A stretch of DNA of 64,000 nt from Sciurus carolinensis (Eukaryota > Chordata > Mammalia > Rodentia > Sciuridae). Each line of letters opens with the position of its first letter. Positions within the stretch are counted from its first letter, which is position 1. Made by a program: the position numbers and the translations under genes. This document shows positions 62,480 through 64,000 of the stretch, one piece after another. The stretch is from contig NC_062232.1 of NCBI RefSeq assembly GCF_902686445.1, forward strand, positions 30,400,954 through 30,464,953, in the 5' to 3' direction. The notes under the pieces were generated by a model. That model was not told the DNA's origin, made no database searches, and worked only from the letters and a program-made list of their open reading frames with translations.

Positions 62480-62850
62480 AAAGGTTAAATGTTTGTATCT
62501 CCCTCACCCCAAATTCATATGTTGAATTACCAACTTCAAATGTGACCATAATAGGAGTTAGGTCCTCCATGGACCTAATTAAGTAAGGTTAATGTGGTCA
62601 TGAGAGTGGGGTCCTCCTCTTTTTAAGACTGCATTGCAAGCCCTCACTTTCCCACTACTTCTCCCTTGCATGTGCATGTGTGTGTGCGCATATGTGTAGT
62701 GAGAAGGTTTCCCTGATGAGCTAAGAGCCTTAGCTACCTGCAAAAGAGGCATAGGTGAGTGAAGAGATTCCTGAATCACCATTTTAAATCTACAAGATCT
62801 ACCCTCATTCTTGAAAAGTGAGGCTTTTGTGCACACACACACAAATACAC
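62480..62850 (+). repeat. MLT1-like LTR just downstream of the ferritin retrogene
   Basis: AATGTTTGTATCTCCCTC, CAAATTCATATGTTGAA, CTAATTAAGTAAGG and GAGTGGGGTCCTC follow MLT1 order. A short CA run lies at 62833-62844. Confidence 0.65.
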
Positions 62851-62893
62851 ATCAACTGGACACCTTCATTTCCTTAAGAACCAAATAAATAAC

Positions 62894-62899
62894 TTTATT
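62894..62899 (-). terminator. Poly(A) signal AATAAA of the ferritin-like retrogene
   Basis: On the minus strand an AATAAAG hexamer lies about 120 bases after the ferritin stop codon, followed by TTATTTGG-like sequence resembling the end of the FTH1 3' UTR. No clear A-tail remains beyond it, so the retrogene is not young. Confidence 0.65.
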
Positions 62900-63018
62900 G
62901 GAAGTAACAATGAAACTGAAAGGCCCAAACTAAGGTGAATGGACTGAAAGGGCAATGTGCAGGCCGGCCTGGACCCACCCCGGGAAGACTCCCTGGCATG
63001 GGCTGGGCACAGTCCTGC

Positions 63019-63570
63019 TCAGGTGTCCTTGTCGCTGCGGCCCAGAGTGAGCCTGTCAAAGAGGAGCTCGGCCAGGGGGTTTTCCGGGGCCTCCATCCTG
63101 CGCAGGTTGGTCAGGTAGCCGCCCAGCTCCCGGATGATGAGGACCTGCTGGTGCAGATAGTGGCTCCGCAGGAAGTGGCAGAGGTGGGGGTCCTCCCTCT
63201 CGGTGGCCAGGCGGTGCAGCTCCAGGAGGCTCTGGTTGACCCTCTTCTCCAGGTGCAGGGCGCGCTCCATGGCCTGGAAGCCGCTGTGCCAGTCATCGCG
63301 GTCAGGCTTGAGGATGTCCTGGAGGCGGATGCGGCCTCCGCGCTGGTTCTGCATCTTCATCAGCTTCTCGGCGCCATCCCCCCACTCGTGGGAGCGGCGC
63401 AGGAAGAAGCTGGAGAAGTGCTCCAGGGCCACGCTGTGGCCGTCGCAGTAGAAGGCCAAGGACAGGTAGACGTAGGAGGCGTGCAGTTGCATCTGGATCT
63501 GGTTGTTGACGGCGGCCTCGCAGTCGGGGTGGTAGTTGTGGCGCACCTGCGACACAACGATGGGGACCAT
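63019..63570 (-). CDS. Ferritin heavy-chain-like retrogene, FTHL17-type, ferroxidase-defective
   Basis: This is an uninterrupted 183-codon frame, the same length as FTH1, with no introns, so it is a retrogene. Ferritin H subunits form a 24-mer cage and oxidise Fe(II). The ATG at 63570-63568 is chosen because it places SQVR at the same distance from Met as in FTH1; the frame is also open upstream but has no better ATG. The helical-bundle landmarks are kept: [24 protein letters not shown] and LTLG. Compared with FTH1 (mature numbering), ferroxidase residues Glu27, Glu62 and His65 are Gln, Trp and Gly, while Tyr34, Glu61, Glu107 and Gln141 remain. The three-fold channel acids Asp131 and Glu134 are His and Arg. 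Arg23, the NCOA4 contact (numbering with Met), is Asn. Loss of catalytic residues together with an X location fits the testis-expressed FTHL17 family. Lineage-specific paralogy is possible, so no symbol is assigned. It lies antisense in TMEM47 intron 1. Confidence 0.88.
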   Translation of the reverse strand: MVPIVVSQVRHNYHPDCEAAVNNQIQMQLHASYVYLSLAFYCDGHSVALEHFSSFFLRRSHEWGDGAEKLMKMQNQRGGRIRLQDILKPDRDDWHSGFQAMERALHLEKRVNQSLLELHRLATEREDPHLCHFLRSHYLHQQVLIIRELGGYLTNLRRMEAPENPLAELLFDRLTLGRSDKDT

Positions 63571-63835
63571 GACAGGCGCAGGCAGAAGCGGCGCCACCAC
63601 GAAGGCGAAGGCGGCGCGGGCTCTGGGGCTTCGCAGTGGGCAGCGGCGCCGGCCGCGGTTGCGGCGGGGCCCTCTGGGCGCGGCCAGGGTGGGTGAGGGC
63701 GGTACTTCGGCCGGTGGGCTGTGTCTGGGGGCCTGGGTTAGGCAGAAGAGAAGCGGGTAATGGCGGCAGCGATTTCCTCAGGAGTCAGGGGTCAGAGGTT
63801 GGCGGTGCCCGGATGTGGCCCGCTGTAACCTGGCA
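63571..63835 (-). promoter_or_regulatory. CpG-rich upstream region of the ferritin-like retrogene
   Basis: Upstream of the ferritin ATG on the minus strand the sequence is very GC- and CpG-rich as far as about 63830, where it becomes AT-rich. It is a plausible promoter for the retrogene. I looked for the iron-responsive element of FTH1 (hairpin with a CAGTG loop) in this orientation and saw none. Iron-dependent translational control is therefore probably lost, or the 5' UTR was not fully retroposed. Confidence 0.5.
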
Positions 63836-64000
63836 ACGCTGCTCACCTTCTCACCTACGTCATATTTTTAAAAGTTAGAAGCACACAAGGGCAAACTGTG
63901 TTAATCACAGGTTACGTTTAAAACAGGCTTATGTGAATATTGTCCAAATGTGGTTGTTTCATTAAATGGAGGGCTTTTTGTGAAGTTTAATATCCTATTG

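Noticed and set aside
63571..63600. Ten-codon N-terminal extension of the ferritin-like protein starting at a GTG
   Set aside because: GTG is not a usual start in mammals, and the ATG at 63570 gives the exact FTH1 length and N-terminal spacing.
62935..63696. A 253-residue open frame on the plus strand
   Set aside because: It is the antisense shadow of the ferritin-like gene. Its Val/Leu/Gln-rich text has no family resemblance.
63571..63835. Iron-responsive element upstream of the ferritin-like gene
   Set aside because: No CAGTG loop with a C-bulged stem in the right orientation. A CAGTG on the opposite strand near 63634 does not count.

Overview
This window is mammalian nuclear DNA, most likely from the X chromosome of a squirrel-family rodent (Sciuridae). 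The organism call rests on about 30 SINEs in which a B1-like (7SL-derived) left half is joined to a tRNA/ID-like right half. That B1-ID composite is characteristic of squirrels. The chromosome call rests on the first coding exon of TMEM47, an X-linked gene in human and mouse. Neither call was tested by alignment. The DNA is gene-poor and dominated by retroelements.

Only two cellular coding segments can be supported. (1) TMEM47 exon 1 lies at 57577-57802 on + in a CpG island and ends at a clean GT donor. The rest of the window is its first intron. (2) An intronless, fully open 183-codon ferritin heavy-chain-like gene of the FTHL17 type lies at 63019-63570 on -, antisense inside that intron, with its own CpG-rich upstream region and a poly(A) signal. 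Its reading frame is intact, but key ferroxidase, iron-channel and NCOA4-contact residues are changed.

Layout: 1-1.8 kb holds a solo LTR. 1.77-9.73 kb is a nearly full-length, decayed class I (gamma-type) endogenous retrovirus on -, with both LTRs, a tRNA-Phe-like primer site, gag, pro, pol and env remnants, and a long microsatellite inside the integrase. 9.7-15 kb is mostly undistinguished, with a probable LTR and SINEs. 15.1-20.6 kb is one L1 inserted into another, carrying several SINEs. 20.6-39 kb is sparse, with MaLR-type LTRs, MIRs and SINEs, and holds an exact 400-bp duplication (27592-27991 and 29012-29411). 35.8-36.4 kb is a solo LTR. 39.9-50.4 kb is a dense nest of LTRs and SINEs inserted into each other. 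52.7-57.1 kb is a 5'-inverted L1 broken by several LTR insertions, and it runs up to the TMEM47 promoter. 57.1-64 kb holds TMEM47 exon 1, intron 1 and the ferritin retrogene.

I see no operon-like or defence-like system. The most unusual items are the altered but intact ferritin subunit, the exact 400-bp duplication, a 59-bp tandem array with kappaB-like sites in an LTR, a perfect 28-bp-arm inverted repeat in TMEM47 intron 1, and the nested insertion history. Family names for repeats come from recognition, not a database search, and boundaries marked 'about' may be off by tens of bases.
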